DNA from: Sphingobacteruim zhuxiongii
GTDB lineage: Bacteria > Bacteroidota > Bacteroidia > Sphingobacteriales > Sphingobacteriaceae
Reading direction: 5' to 3'
Assembly: GCF_009557615.1 (NCBI RefSeq)
Contig: NZ_CP045652.1
Coordinates: 1,984,001 to 2,048,000, forward strand
Length of the DNA stretch: 64,000 bases
Each line of letters opens with the position of its first letter. Position 1 is the stretch's first letter. Below are positions 17,891 through 26,396 of the stretch, piece after piece. The notes below the pieces were generated by a model, which did not search any database, was not told the origin of the DNA, and worked only from the letters and a program-made list of their open reading frames with translations. Made by a program: the position numbers and the translations under genes.

Positions 17891-19240
17891 ATGAGAAAAG
17901 TGATAACGTACGGTACCTATGATTTATTTCATCAAGGACATTTGAATTTGCTAGAAAAAGCAAAAGCACTTGGTGACTATCTTATTGTTGGGGTTACGTC
18001 AGATAATTTCGATTTGGATCGTGGTAAATTAAATGTTAGACATAGTGTTCTACAACGAATTGAAGCAGTGAAAAATACGGGATTGGCAGATGAAATTGTA
18101 ATTGAGGACTATATTGGTCAGAAGATCGACGATATCCAACGTTATGGTGTTGACATATTTGCAATTGGCTCGGATTGGGAGGGGAAATTTGACTATTTAA
18201 ATGAGTATTGTAAAGTAATATATTTGCCTCGCACGGAGGGTATTTCTTCTACTCAGCTCCGTGCAGAGTCACAGAACACTTATAAAATTGGTGTAATCGG
18301 ATCTGGTCGGATAGCACAACGATTTGTGCCAGAATCTGAATTTGTTAGTTCTGTAAGCGTTAGTGCTGTCTATAATCCAGACGAGTCAGAAGCAATAGCT
18401 TTCGCGAATAAATTTAATATCGATCATTATTCCTCCGACTTTAATGGGTTTTTGCAAAATGTCGACTGTGTGTATATTGCAAGTCCGCATTTATCTCATT
18501 ATGAATACGCAAAGCAGGTTCTATTGGCGAATAAGCACGTGCTTTGTGAAATTCCACTCGTTCTTTCAGAAGCAGAAAGTAGAGAATTGTATGCCATTGC
18601 TTCGGAACGGAATTTAGTGTTTTTAGAAGCAAGTAAAACTGCTTTTTGCCCAGCCTTCATTCACCTCAATAATATGATTAAGAGTGGTGTGATAGGGCAA
18701 GTCGTAGATGTGCAAGCTTCGCTTTCAAAATTACAAGAAAGATCTTTACGGGAGTTTGATTCATTCCAAGCTGGCGGATCTTTTACTGAATTGGCGCCGT
18801 TACCAATAATGGCAATCATTAAGATTCTTGGTATGAAGATAAACGATGTTGAGTTTTACTCGAGAATTGATAATGAAGTCGATATCTACACAAAGGCAAT
18901 TTTTAAATATGATGCTGCAATTGCCACTATTACATTAGGACTTGGCGTAAAAACTGAAGGTAACCTAGTAATTTCTGGTACAAAGGGATATGTCTATGTA
19001 CCTGCCCCATGGTGGAAAACAGAGTATTTTGAGTTACGCTTCGAAGATCAAAACCTTAATCGTAAATTCTTTTACCCATACTTTGGAGATGGATTACGAT
19101 ACGAAATTCAGGAATTTATTTCGATGATTGACATGTCTAGGATAAAGTCATTTAAGCTTAATCCTGATGAATCGATTCTTATATCTAGAATAATTGAGAA
19201 GTATATAAGCAAAACTAAAGTAGTTTTATTAAATGGATAA
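17891..19240 (+). CDS. Bifunctional TagD-like cytidylyltransferase / Gfo-Idh-MocA-like oxidoreductase fusion
   Basis: Residues 1-130 form a nucleotidyltransferase with the HxGH motif (H14-H17 in YDLFHQGH) and RTEGISSTQLR (about 114-124), as in glycerol-3-phosphate cytidylyltransferase (TagD). Residues 132-449 form a Gfo/Idh/MocA-like domain with a GSGRIA dinucleotide loop (about 137-142). The canonical EKP of the oxidoreductase reads E220-I221-P222, so the conserved Lys is absent. The usual GGG-DxG-H/Y helix reads GGSFTELAPLP (295-305). The reductase half may therefore be altered or bind a different substrate. The SDR gene starts inside the last codons of this gene (8-nt overlap), and a LicD gene follows. 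Together they suggest synthesis and transfer of a CDP-polyol, by analogy with TarI/TarJ and Bcs1. Confidence 0.85.
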   Translation: MRKVITYGTYDLFHQGHLNLLEKAKALGDYLIVGVTSDNFDLDRGKLNVRHSVLQRIEAVKNTGLADEIVIEDYIGQKIDDIQRYGVDIFAIGSDWEGKFDYLNEYCKVIYLPRTEGISSTQLRAESQNTYKIGVIGSGRIAQRFVPESEFVSSVSVSAVYNPDESEAIAFANKFNIDHYSSDFNGFLQNVDCVYIASPHLSHYEYAKQVLLANKHVLCEIPLVLSEAESRELYAIASERNLVFLEASKTAFCPAFIHLNNMIKSGVIGQVVDVQASLSKLQERSLREFDSFQAGGSFTELAPLPIMAIIKILGMKINDVEFYSRIDNEVDIYTKAIFKYDAAIATITLGLGVKTEGNLVISGTKGYVYVPAPWWKTEYFELRFEDQNLNRKFFYPYFGDGLRYEIQEFISMIDMSRIKSFKLNPDESILISRIIEKYISKTKVVLLNG

Positions 19241-19967
19241 TCAAGGCAAAATTGCGATCGTCACTGGTGGAACGAAGGGAATAGGCAGAGGGGTAACAAT
19301 GGAATTGCTGAGAAAAGGATTCTTTGTAATTATCACTTATTCTACCGATACCGCTGCTGCCGAAGAAATAAGAAGCCAAGTAGGCGATATGCATAAGCGG
19401 CTATCGATAATGAAGGTGAATCATTCGTGTAAGAATGATGTTTATTCCTTTTGCCAACAAATTAAAGAAGTGTATTCCAAGATTGATGTGCTAATTTGTA
19501 ATGCAGGTCATACGAATAGAAAGCCTTATACCGATCAATCTGACGAGGAATTTGAGCAGGTAATGCAAGTTTCTCTGTTTTCACATAATACGATTATTCG
19601 GGAACTATTTCCTTTATTAAGTAGTTCTTCCCAAATAGTGTTTATAGGATCGATGATGGCAATTTATCCGCACGCAGTCAGTGTTGCGTATGGGGTAGCG
19701 AAAGCTGCCGTACACGCTTTAGCGATAAATTTAGTGAAGGAATTTGATGGATTAGGAACAACGGTCAACGTAGTTGCTCCTGGATTTGTAGAAACAGAAT
19801 GGCAAGAAGGAAAATCTGCAGAAATTCGTGAGAGCATTTATAGCAAAACTGCTGCGGGGAGATTTGCTACGATTGAAGAAATCGTTAGTGCAGTGAATTT
19901 TTGTTTATCTAACTCGTTTGTTAACGGTAGTGTAGTAGAAGTCTCAGGTGGTTATAATTTTAAATAA
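19233..19967 (+). CDS. Short-chain dehydrogenase/reductase (classical SDR)
   Basis: The 244-residue protein has the classical SDR set: TGGTKGIGRG (cofactor loop, about 9-18), NAGHT, catalytic Ser in IGSMM (S140), Tyr and Lys in YGVAK (Y153, K157), and the C-terminal VEVSGGYNF. This is the FabG-like class that reduces ketones or aldehydes with NADPH. It overlaps the upstream cytidylyltransferase fusion by 8 nt and ends 11 nt before the LicD gene, so translational coupling is likely. A role in reducing a keto-sugar phosphate to a polyol phosphate, as TarJ-type partners do, is inference. Confidence 0.9.
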   Translation: MDNQGKIAIVTGGTKGIGRGVTMELLRKGFFVIITYSTDTAAAEEIRSQVGDMHKRLSIMKVNHSCKNDVYSFCQQIKEVYSKIDVLICNAGHTNRKPYTDQSDEEFEQVMQVSLFSHNTIIRELFPLLSSSSQIVFIGSMMAIYPHAVSVAYGVAKAAVHALAINLVKEFDGLGTTVNVVAPGFVETEWQEGKSAEIRESIYSKTAAGRFATIEEIVSAVNFCLSNSFVNGSVVEVSGGYNFK

Positions 19968-19978
19968 GAAGTACTAAT

Positions 19979-20866
19979 ATGGACAATATGTCGGAAGGTA
20001 AGCTGTCTAATGAATACAAAGAGATTATTCTGGATGTATTTCGCGTGTTCATTTCCATTTGTGAAAAGTATGATCTTCAATATTTTTGTTGTGGAGGTAC
20101 CGCAATTGGAGTTGTAAGACATAACGGAATGATTCCCTGGGACGACGATATTGACGTACTCATGCCTAGAGATGATTACAACAAATTCATTGATTTAATG
20201 AAAGTAGATTGTCCAGAAGGATTTGAGTTAGTAGATCCAAAGACTTTTGACCACTATTACCTACCATTTGCTAAGTTTTCAAATAATCGGACAACGGTTT
20301 TGGAACATTTGAATATTCCTTGCGTATTTGGAGTCAACATAGATATTTTTCCATTAGATGGTGCTGATTCGAATAAAGAATTCCTAGAGCGTGATTATCA
20401 GGAGTTCAAATTGAATGCAAATAAATTACGGGCAATAGCAAAAACGAAAAAGGATAATTTCAATGATTTTTTTAATCATTTGATAAAGTTTCAACTGAGA
20501 ACAGCGCTCAACGAGGCTAGATATGCCTTCAATAAGAAAGAATCTCGAATTGGAATTTGGCAAAAAATAGAACATATACTATTGAAAAACAATTTATCCT
20601 CGAGCAATTTTGTCGGCAATTACGGGGGGATGTGGGGACTAAAGGAATTTTGTCCGAAAGAGTGGCTTAGCAAAGACGTTAATGGAGATTTCGAAGGTAT
20701 AAAAGTTAAGTTACCAGGTGAATATGATAAATTGTTGACTCAAATGTATGGTGATTATATGACACCACCTCCGAAAGAAAAGAGGCAAAGTCACCACCAT
20801 GTTGCTTACGTAGATTTAAATCGACGATTATCAATTTCTGAGATACGTAATCTACTCCAGCAATAA
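19979..20866 (+). CDS. LicD family phosphotransferase
   Basis: The 295-residue protein carries the LicD hallmark CGGTAIGVVRHNGMIPWDDD (about 38-57, with D55-D57 and D59), which holds the metal-binding aspartates of this nucleotidyltransferase-like fold. LicD of Haemophilus and Streptococcus moves phosphocholine from CDP-choline to glycans, and the related fukutin and FKRP move ribitol phosphate from CDP-ribitol. No choline uptake or kinase gene (licA/B/C) is nearby, whereas a cytidylyltransferase is directly upstream. The donor is more likely a CDP-polyol made by the two preceding genes than CDP-choline (inference). Confidence 0.9.
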   Translation: MDNMSEGKLSNEYKEIILDVFRVFISICEKYDLQYFCCGGTAIGVVRHNGMIPWDDDIDVLMPRDDYNKFIDLMKVDCPEGFELVDPKTFDHYYLPFAKFSNNRTTVLEHLNIPCVFGVNIDIFPLDGADSNKEFLERDYQEFKLNANKLRAIAKTKKDNFNDFFNHLIKFQLRTALNEARYAFNKKESRIGIWQKIEHILLKNNLSSSNFVGNYGGMWGLKEFCPKEWLSKDVNGDFEGIKVKLPGEYDKLLTQMYGDYMTPPPKEKRQSHHHVAYVDLNRRLSISEIRNLLQQ

Positions 20867-20918
20867 TCGCAAACGTTTTTTGAACAACAATATTTCTCAA
20901 ATTAATTATCGATAATAA

Positions 20919-21800
20919 ATGAAAGTTGCAGTATTACTAACTGTTTTTAATAGGATTGAAAAAACACAAAAATGTTTGGATACGTTGTATCAAGCAACGC
21001 TTCCATTCTCGGATTTTGAATTCAAACTTTTTCTGACAGACGATGGTAGCAATGATGGTACTAGTGAAATAATAAAGTCTAGGTATCCCGATAAAAATAT
21101 CGAGATCTTACCCGGTAATGGGCAATTGTTTTGGAACGGTGGAATGAACAACTCTTGGAGGCAAGCAATCAAAGAGGGAGGCTTCGATGGGTATCTTTGG
21201 CTTAACAATGATAGTATTTTACTGCCGAACTTATGGGAAGAACTTGTTGGAGCAGATCAATATGCAAAAGAGAAATTTGGAAAGGGTGGAGTTTATGTCG
21301 GGTCAACTTATAATAAGGAGCGAAATGGACTCAGTTATGGAGGATTTAAATTTACAAGTAAATGGACTTTGAAAAGTGAGTTTGTGATCCCGAATGGTGA
21401 GTTTCAAGATTGCGAAGCTGCTCATGGAAATATTACCTATGTATCTACTAATGTCGTTGAATCTGAAGGGGTTTTCTGTGACGAGTATGTGCATAGTGGC
21501 GGCGATCATGATTATTCTTATTTGGCTCATAAACATGGTTTTCCAGTATTTGTATTGAAGAACTATGTTGGAGTTTGTGAGAATGATCATTATCAAGGTT
21601 CAGGTGTTATCTTTCAAAATATGTCAATTAAGGAGCGGTTTAAATACTTAAAATCTCCTTTAGGCTACAACTTAAGCAATACATTATTATTTCAAAAAAG
21701 ATGTTTTCCGTATCGTTATGTTCCAGTTTTGTTTGCTGGATATTTCCGAGCAATCTTTCCTGGAACTTACTATAGTCTTCTCAGGTTTTTAAGGAAATAA
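20919..21800 (+). CDS. Glycosyltransferase family 2 protein
   Basis: The 293-residue protein is a GT-A fold enzyme with VLLTVFNRIEKTQKCLDTL at the start, LTDDGSNDGTSEI (about 38-50), the GNGQLFWNGGMNNSW stretch and LWLNNDSI as the DxD-equivalent (LNND). This subgroup, with GxGxLFWxGG, is seen in rhamnosyl- and galactofuranosyl-type transferases of O-antigen loci, but the donor cannot be set. It follows the LicD gene by 52 bp and precedes the gap with the palindrome at 21811-21859. Confidence 0.88.
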   Translation: MKVAVLLTVFNRIEKTQKCLDTLYQATLPFSDFEFKLFLTDDGSNDGTSEIIKSRYPDKNIEILPGNGQLFWNGGMNNSWRQAIKEGGFDGYLWLNNDSILLPNLWEELVGADQYAKEKFGKGGVYVGSTYNKERNGLSYGGFKFTSKWTLKSEFVIPNGEFQDCEAAHGNITYVSTNVVESEGVFCDEYVHSGGDHDYSYLAHKHGFPVFVLKNYVGVCENDHYQGSGVIFQNMSIKERFKYLKSPLGYNLSNTLLFQKRCFPYRYVPVLFAGYFRAIFPGTYYSLLRFLRK

Positions 21801-21810
21801 TGAATTAACC

Positions 21811-21859
21811 ATAACTTATATCAATACTAATCGTGATTATTGCGAATTGAATAAGTTAT
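21811..21859. repeat. Imperfect palindrome upstream of gmd
   Basis: ATAACTTAT (21811-21819) and TCAAT (21821-21825) pair with ATTGA (21846-21850) and ATAAGTTAT (21851-21859) with a one-base bulge. An inner TAATC/GATTA pair (about 21828-21839) could extend it. It lies in the 97-bp gap ahead of gmd. It could be a transcript structure or an operator-like element; there is no T-tract, so a terminator is unlikely. Confidence 0.4.
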
Positions 21860-21897
21860 ATTAAACAAAAAAACACTAACAATATTTAATCGAAGAA

Positions 21898-22968
21898 ATG
21901 AAAACAGCTTTAATCACAGGTGTCACAGGTCAGGATGGTTCATATTTGGCAGAATTGCTGCTTGAAAAAGGATATATGGTTCACGGGATCAAGCGTAGAG
22001 CGTCATCGTTCAATACCCAACGTATTGACCATTTATATATTGATCAACATGAGCAACATGTTAGATTTAAGTTGCATTACGGTGATTTGACAGACTCAAC
22101 AAACATTATCCGTATTATTCAAGAAGTACAACCAGATGAAATCTACAATTTGGGCGCGATGTCCCATGTAAAGGTCTCTTTTGATTCTCCAGAATATGTA
22201 GCAAATGTTGATGGTATTGGTACACTACGTATACTTGAGGCTGTTCGAATCCTAGGTTTAGAAAAGAAAACACGTATCTATCAAGCGTCGACTTCCGAGC
22301 TATACGGATTGGTGCAAGAGGTACCTCAGAAGGAAACAACGCCATTTTATCCTAGATCGCCTTACGGTGTTGCGAAAATTTATGGCTTTTGGATAACGAA
22401 GAATTATCGTGAAGCTTATAATATGTATGCATGTAATGGTATCCTTTTTAATCATGAGTCTCCGCGTCGTGGTGAAACGTTCGTAACAAGAAAGATTACT
22501 ATGGCAACAGCGGCAATTGCCTTAGGAAAGCAAGACTGTTTGTATTTAGGAAATCTAAATGCACAACGTGATTGGGGACATGCAAAAGACTATGTGGAAG
22601 CTATGTGGCGAATCTTACAGCAAGATGTCGCAGAGGATTATGTTATTGCAACAGGTAAAACAACGTCTGTTCGCGACTTTATAAAGATGGCATTCCTTGA
22701 ATTGGATATTGAGTTAGCTTTTCATGGAACAGATGCCGAAGAAACTGCGGAAGTTGTCTCTTGTTCAAACCCAGCATATCAAGTGGAAATTGGCAAGACG
22801 GTTGTGAAGGTAGACCCACAATACTACCGTCCAACAGAGGTCGACCTATTAATTGGTGATCCTACCAAGGCCAATGTTCAATTACAATGGATGCCTAAGT
22901 ACGATCTGAAAGCATTGGTAGGAGAGATGGTTCAATCGGACGTTTCTATTTTGTCAAATACTAAGTAA
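21898..22968 (+). CDS. gmd: GDP-mannose 4,6-dehydratase
   Basis: The 356-residue protein is unmistakable: [20 protein letters not shown] at the N-terminus, STSELYG and [16 protein letters not shown] (Tyr/Lys catalytic pair), [16 protein letters not shown], and [15 protein letters not shown] near the end. It converts GDP-D-mannose to GDP-4-keto-6-deoxy-D-mannose, the precursor of GDP-L-fucose, GDP-D-rhamnose or GDP-perosamine. The second enzyme (GDP-fucose synthase, RMD or a perosamine aminotransferase) is not beside it in this window, so the final sugar is unknown. ATG at 21898; it sits 10 bp before the next glycosyltransferase. Confidence 0.97.
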   Translation: MKTALITGVTGQDGSYLAELLLEKGYMVHGIKRRASSFNTQRIDHLYIDQHEQHVRFKLHYGDLTDSTNIIRIIQEVQPDEIYNLGAMSHVKVSFDSPEYVANVDGIGTLRILEAVRILGLEKKTRIYQASTSELYGLVQEVPQKETTPFYPRSPYGVAKIYGFWITKNYREAYNMYACNGILFNHESPRRGETFVTRKITMATAAIALGKQDCLYLGNLNAQRDWGHAKDYVEAMWRILQQDVAEDYVIATGKTTSVRDFIKMAFLELDIELAFHGTDAEETAEVVSCSNPAYQVEIGKTVVKVDPQYYRPTEVDLLIGDPTKANVQLQWMPKYDLKALVGEMVQSDVSILSNTK

Positions 22969-22978
22969 TTATCTAAGC

Positions 22979-23971
22979 GTGGGAGTTTCTGTATCAGTAA
23001 TTGTTCCTATGTACAATGTTGCTCCATTTGTGGAGCGATGTGCGCGACAATTGTTTGAGCAAACCTTGGAAAACGTCGAGTTGATCTTCATAGATGATTG
23101 TTCTCCAGATAATAGTGCGTCGATTGTCGCAAATCTCTTGGAGAGCTACCCTAGCCGAAAGGAACAGGTACAAATCGTTCGTCACGAAGTAAATAAAGGG
23201 CTTCCCTCAGCTAGAAATACAGGTTTAAAAATTGCAAAAGGAGAGTTTGTTTTCCATTGTGATGGAGATGACTGGGTTGAAACAAATGCGCTAGAGCTGT
23301 TGTTTAATAACGCAAATGCACAAAATGCCGATATAGTATGGTGTGATTATTATTTGACGTTTAAAGATAATGAGCGCTATATGTCACAGCAAGCTATGCA
23401 AACAAGTAATGATCCACTTTATATTCTGGAGCAAACGCTCAGTGGAAGATTGAAATACAATGTTTGGAACAAGTTAGTAAAACGAGATCTCTACCTAGCA
23501 CACGATATTACTTTCCCCGATGGATACGGTATGGGAGAGGATATGACCATGATTCAATTATTTGCAGTAGCAAAGCGCGTTAGTTATCTGCCCGAGGCAC
23601 TATATCATTATGTACAGCTGAATTCTGAAGCGTTTACGAAAAAACCTAGTCCAAAGCATTTGGATGATATAAAATACAATGTGGATCGGGTCATTAAGTT
23701 TTTGGAGAATCGATATGCCAGTCAACTGGATGACTATATTCACTATTTTAAGCTGAATACCAAATTGCCCTTTTTAATATCGGCCGATCAAAGTTCATAC
23801 GAACGCTGGTTATCTTTTTATCCAGAATCAAACGCTTACATTGAAAAGAACCCGTCGTTCAATTTTAGAACACGGTTTATTCAGAAGGCTGCTTTAAAAC
23901 GACAGTTTTGGCTTATCAAGTTGTATTACTATTTCGTCATTAAAGTTGTTTATGGCCTTATTTATAAATAA
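22979..23971 (+). CDS. Glycosyltransferase family 2 protein (GTG start)
   Basis: The 330-residue protein has SVIVPMYNVAPFVERCARQLFEQTLENVELIFIDDCSPDNS, the GT2 opening, then HCDGDDWV (the DxD site, about 94-101) and YGMGEDMTM. No in-frame ATG lies between the gmd stop and this conserved start, so translation most likely begins at the GTG at 22979. It is 10 bp downstream of gmd and 13 bp before the Wzy gene, so it is firmly in the operon. It adds one sugar of the repeat unit, donor unknown. Confidence 0.9.
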   Translation: MGVSVSVIVPMYNVAPFVERCARQLFEQTLENVELIFIDDCSPDNSASIVANLLESYPSRKEQVQIVRHEVNKGLPSARNTGLKIAKGEFVFHCDGDDWVETNALELLFNNANAQNADIVWCDYYLTFKDNERYMSQQAMQTSNDPLYILEQTLSGRLKYNVWNKLVKRDLYLAHDITFPDGYGMGEDMTMIQLFAVAKRVSYLPEALYHYVQLNSEAFTKKPSPKHLDDIKYNVDRVIKFLENRYASQLDDYIHYFKLNTKLPFLISADQSSYERWLSFYPESNAYIEKNPSFNFRTRFIQKAALKRQFWLIKLYYYFVIKVVYGLIYK

Positions 23972-23984
23972 GTAGGAATAAATT

Positions 23985-25271
23985 ATGAGAATAATACTGT
24001 TCATCTTCGTTGGAATACTCGTTAGCTTTTTCTACTTTCCTTTTGAATTTACATTTCTACCAAAGGGATTAAATACAAAGATTATGCTTGCGGTGATTGG
24101 CTTGCCTCTAATGCTTTATCACATGATAAAGATGAGGAAAACAATCATTTCGAAAGAGATTTTGTTCTCCAGTCTAATAGCCTTAGTATTCTCTATTGTT
24201 GGGCTTTATTCTGTCGATTTAAATCATACGGATGATTATGCGTACGCAAATTATATAAGCTCCATGTGGGTTTGGTTGGGAGCAGCTTATACAGTAATTA
24301 CAGCAATCAGTACGCTTCATAATAAGCTCTCAATTCGAATTGTCGTCAACTATTTCATAGTTGTCTGTGTAACACAATGTGTTTTAGCGCTTGTTATTGA
24401 TTTTGTTCCTGCTGTCAAAATGTTTGTTGATCGCTATTTCGATATGGGAATTACCGTTTTTCTGAATGAAGTTGATCGCTTATATGGTATTGGGGCTGCA
24501 CTTGATGTAGCTGGTGTTCGATTTTCTGCAGTATTAATTATGATCACAATATTGTTGATCAACAACCCTCATATCAAAAATAATCCTAGAGAAATTTACT
24601 TTTATTCCTTTGCTTACCTCATTTTAGTGGGGATTGGAAATATGATTTCAAGAACTACTGTTATTGGCTTCGGTATATCTGCAGCGTATTTGTTTTTTTC
24701 TGCCAACATTATTAAACAACAGGTAGAAAATTATAACGTAAAGATGTGGAAAGTGATCATCGTCTCAATACTATTTATCGCATTTGTTGGTGTTTACTTC
24801 TATCAAACCAATGCAGCAATATATGATTTACTAAGGTTTGGTTTTGAAGGCTTTTTCAATTGGGTAGAAAAGGGGGAATTCCGTACCGATTCAACTGACC
24901 GATTAAATACTGTCATGTGGATATGGCCGGAAGCAGGCGATTGGCAAACATGGATTATAGGAAAGGCAACATTTTCGAACTGGTGGGCTGTAGGAACCGA
25001 TATTGGTTACTGTCGATTTGTATTTTACTGTGGACTTATCGGACTTAGCGTTTTTATATTCTTCTTCTTGTATTTATCTGTCGCCCTTTGGAATAAATTT
25101 AAGATTTACAGGCATTTGTTTTTACTGTTATTTGTCCTCGCATTAATAAACTGGTTAAAGGTATCAACGGATATATTCTTGGTTTATGCAATCTTCCTAG
25201 CTATTGGAAGTCCCTACCTGTATGAACGGTATTATGATAAAGCAGAAGATGGGGAGGTGGAAGAAGAATGA
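23985..25271 (+). CDS. Wzy-like polysaccharide polymerase, polytopic membrane protein
   Basis: The 428-residue protein has about ten to twelve membrane segments and a large polar loop around residues 285-330 (GFFNWVEKGEFRTDSTDRLNT), the general layout of O-antigen polymerases. Sequence identity in this family is always low, so the call rests on topology and on the locus, which has a flippase but no other polymerase candidate. It would join flipped repeat units in the periplasm. The C-terminus is acidic, and its last four bases overlap the next glycosyltransferase (ATGA). Confidence 0.8.
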   Translation: MRIILFIFVGILVSFFYFPFEFTFLPKGLNTKIMLAVIGLPLMLYHMIKMRKTIISKEILFSSLIALVFSIVGLYSVDLNHTDDYAYANYISSMWVWLGAAYTVITAISTLHNKLSIRIVVNYFIVVCVTQCVLALVIDFVPAVKMFVDRYFDMGITVFLNEVDRLYGIGAALDVAGVRFSAVLIMITILLINNPHIKNNPREIYFYSFAYLILVGIGNMISRTTVIGFGISAAYLFFSANIIKQQVENYNVKMWKVIIVSILFIAFVGVYFYQTNAAIYDLLRFGFEGFFNWVEKGEFRTDSTDRLNTVMWIWPEAGDWQTWIIGKATFSNWWAVGTDIGYCRFVFYCGLIGLSVFIFFFLYLSVALWNKFKIYRHLFLLLFVLALINWLKVSTDIFLVYAIFLAIGSPYLYERYYDKAEDGEVEEE

Positions 25272-26395
25272 AGATAGTTTATTGTATCCTAGGTACGTTT
25301 AATTCAGGAGGAATGGAACGTGTATTGACGAATAAAGCGAATTATTTGGTCAGTCAAGGGCATGAGATTACGATTATCACAAGCGACCAGAAATCGCGAC
25401 CTAATTATTTCCCTTTAGATCCTCGAGTTAAGCAGGTCGATTTAGGAATTAATTATACGGACTATGTTGATCAAAAGTTTCTAAAGAAGTTTTTTGATTA
25501 TCGTCGATTGAAAAAGAAACATACATTAGCCTTGCGCGACGCGTTGTTTCAGATACGTCCCGATATTACGATTTCTATGTTCGACTATGAAGCAGCGATG
25601 CTTCCTAAAATAAATGATGGTAGCGCCAAAGTTTTAGAGATACATTTTTCCCGATATAAGAGACTTCAATATGGTCGGAAGGGAATTATGGGGCTTGTTG
25701 ACAGTTATTTAAATGGTCGAGATCAAAACATTGTCGTTAAATATGACCGATTTGTAGTTTTGACCGAAGAGGATAAAGGATATTGGGGGGATCAATATAA
25801 TATCGAGGTTATCCCTAATGCCAATAGTTTTGAACCGCAATCTACCGCCGAATTAAATGATAAGCGCGTTATAGCCGTTGGTCGCTATGATTTTCAGAAA
25901 GGCTTCGATGATTTAATTCAGATCTGGAAAGCAGTACATCAACAAGTTCCAGAATATAAATTAGATATCTTCGGAAGAGGACCTCTAGAAGGGGAACTTC
26001 AAACCTTGATTCAAGAGCTGAAACTGCAAGATACTGTGTTTTTGAGATCGCCTGTAAAGGATATTGCGTCTGAATATTTGAAGAGTGCATGCGTTGTGAT
26101 GAGCTCTCGATACGAAGGCCTGCCCATGGCATTGCTTGAGGGGCAGGTATGTGGTCTTCCTATGGTTTCGTATACATGTAAATGTGGACCGAAGGATATT
26201 ATTACCGATGGCGTCAATGGATTTCTTGTTCCGGAGGGTGATAAGGAGCTGTTTGCAAGTCGTCTAGTGCAGGTATTGAAGGATGAGGAATTACGTAGGA
26301 AGATGGGGCTGGATGCCAAGGAGATGTCCGCTCGATTTTCAGAAGCTGAAGTGATGAAGAAATGGTTAACCTTATTTAATAGTGTAAAGAAATAA
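25268..26395 (+). CDS. Glycosyltransferase family 4 protein
   Basis: The 375-residue GT-B enzyme has a glycine-rich N-terminal region (LGTFNSGGMERVL), a central VIPNANSFEP, the C-terminal donor domain VGRYDFQKGFDDLIQIW, and the E-x7-E type motif in SSRYEGLPMALLEG. These are hallmarks of retaining GT4 transferases. GT4 enzymes of this type frequently use UDP-galactose or UDP-GalNAc, but the donor is not determinable. It overlaps the polymerase gene by 4 nt and is followed 1 nt later by another transferase, so the three are co-translated. Confidence 0.92.
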   Translation: MKIVYCILGTFNSGGMERVLTNKANYLVSQGHEITIITSDQKSRPNYFPLDPRVKQVDLGINYTDYVDQKFLKKFFDYRRLKKKHTLALRDALFQIRPDITISMFDYEAAMLPKINDGSAKVLEIHFSRYKRLQYGRKGIMGLVDSYLNGRDQNIVVKYDRFVVLTEEDKGYWGDQYNIEVIPNANSFEPQSTAELNDKRVIAVGRYDFQKGFDDLIQIWKAVHQQVPEYKLDIFGRGPLEGELQTLIQELKLQDTVFLRSPVKDIASEYLKSACVVMSSRYEGLPMALLEGQVCGLPMVSYTCKCGPKDIITDGVNGFLVPEGDKELFASRLVQVLKDEELRRKMGLDAKEMSARFSEAEVMKKWLTLFNSVKK

Positions 26396-26396
26396 T

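Noticed and set aside
26011..26319. Minus-strand frame of 102 codons inside a glycosyltransferase gene
   Set aside because: It is antisense to a strongly supported GT4 gene, and its translation shows no family motif.
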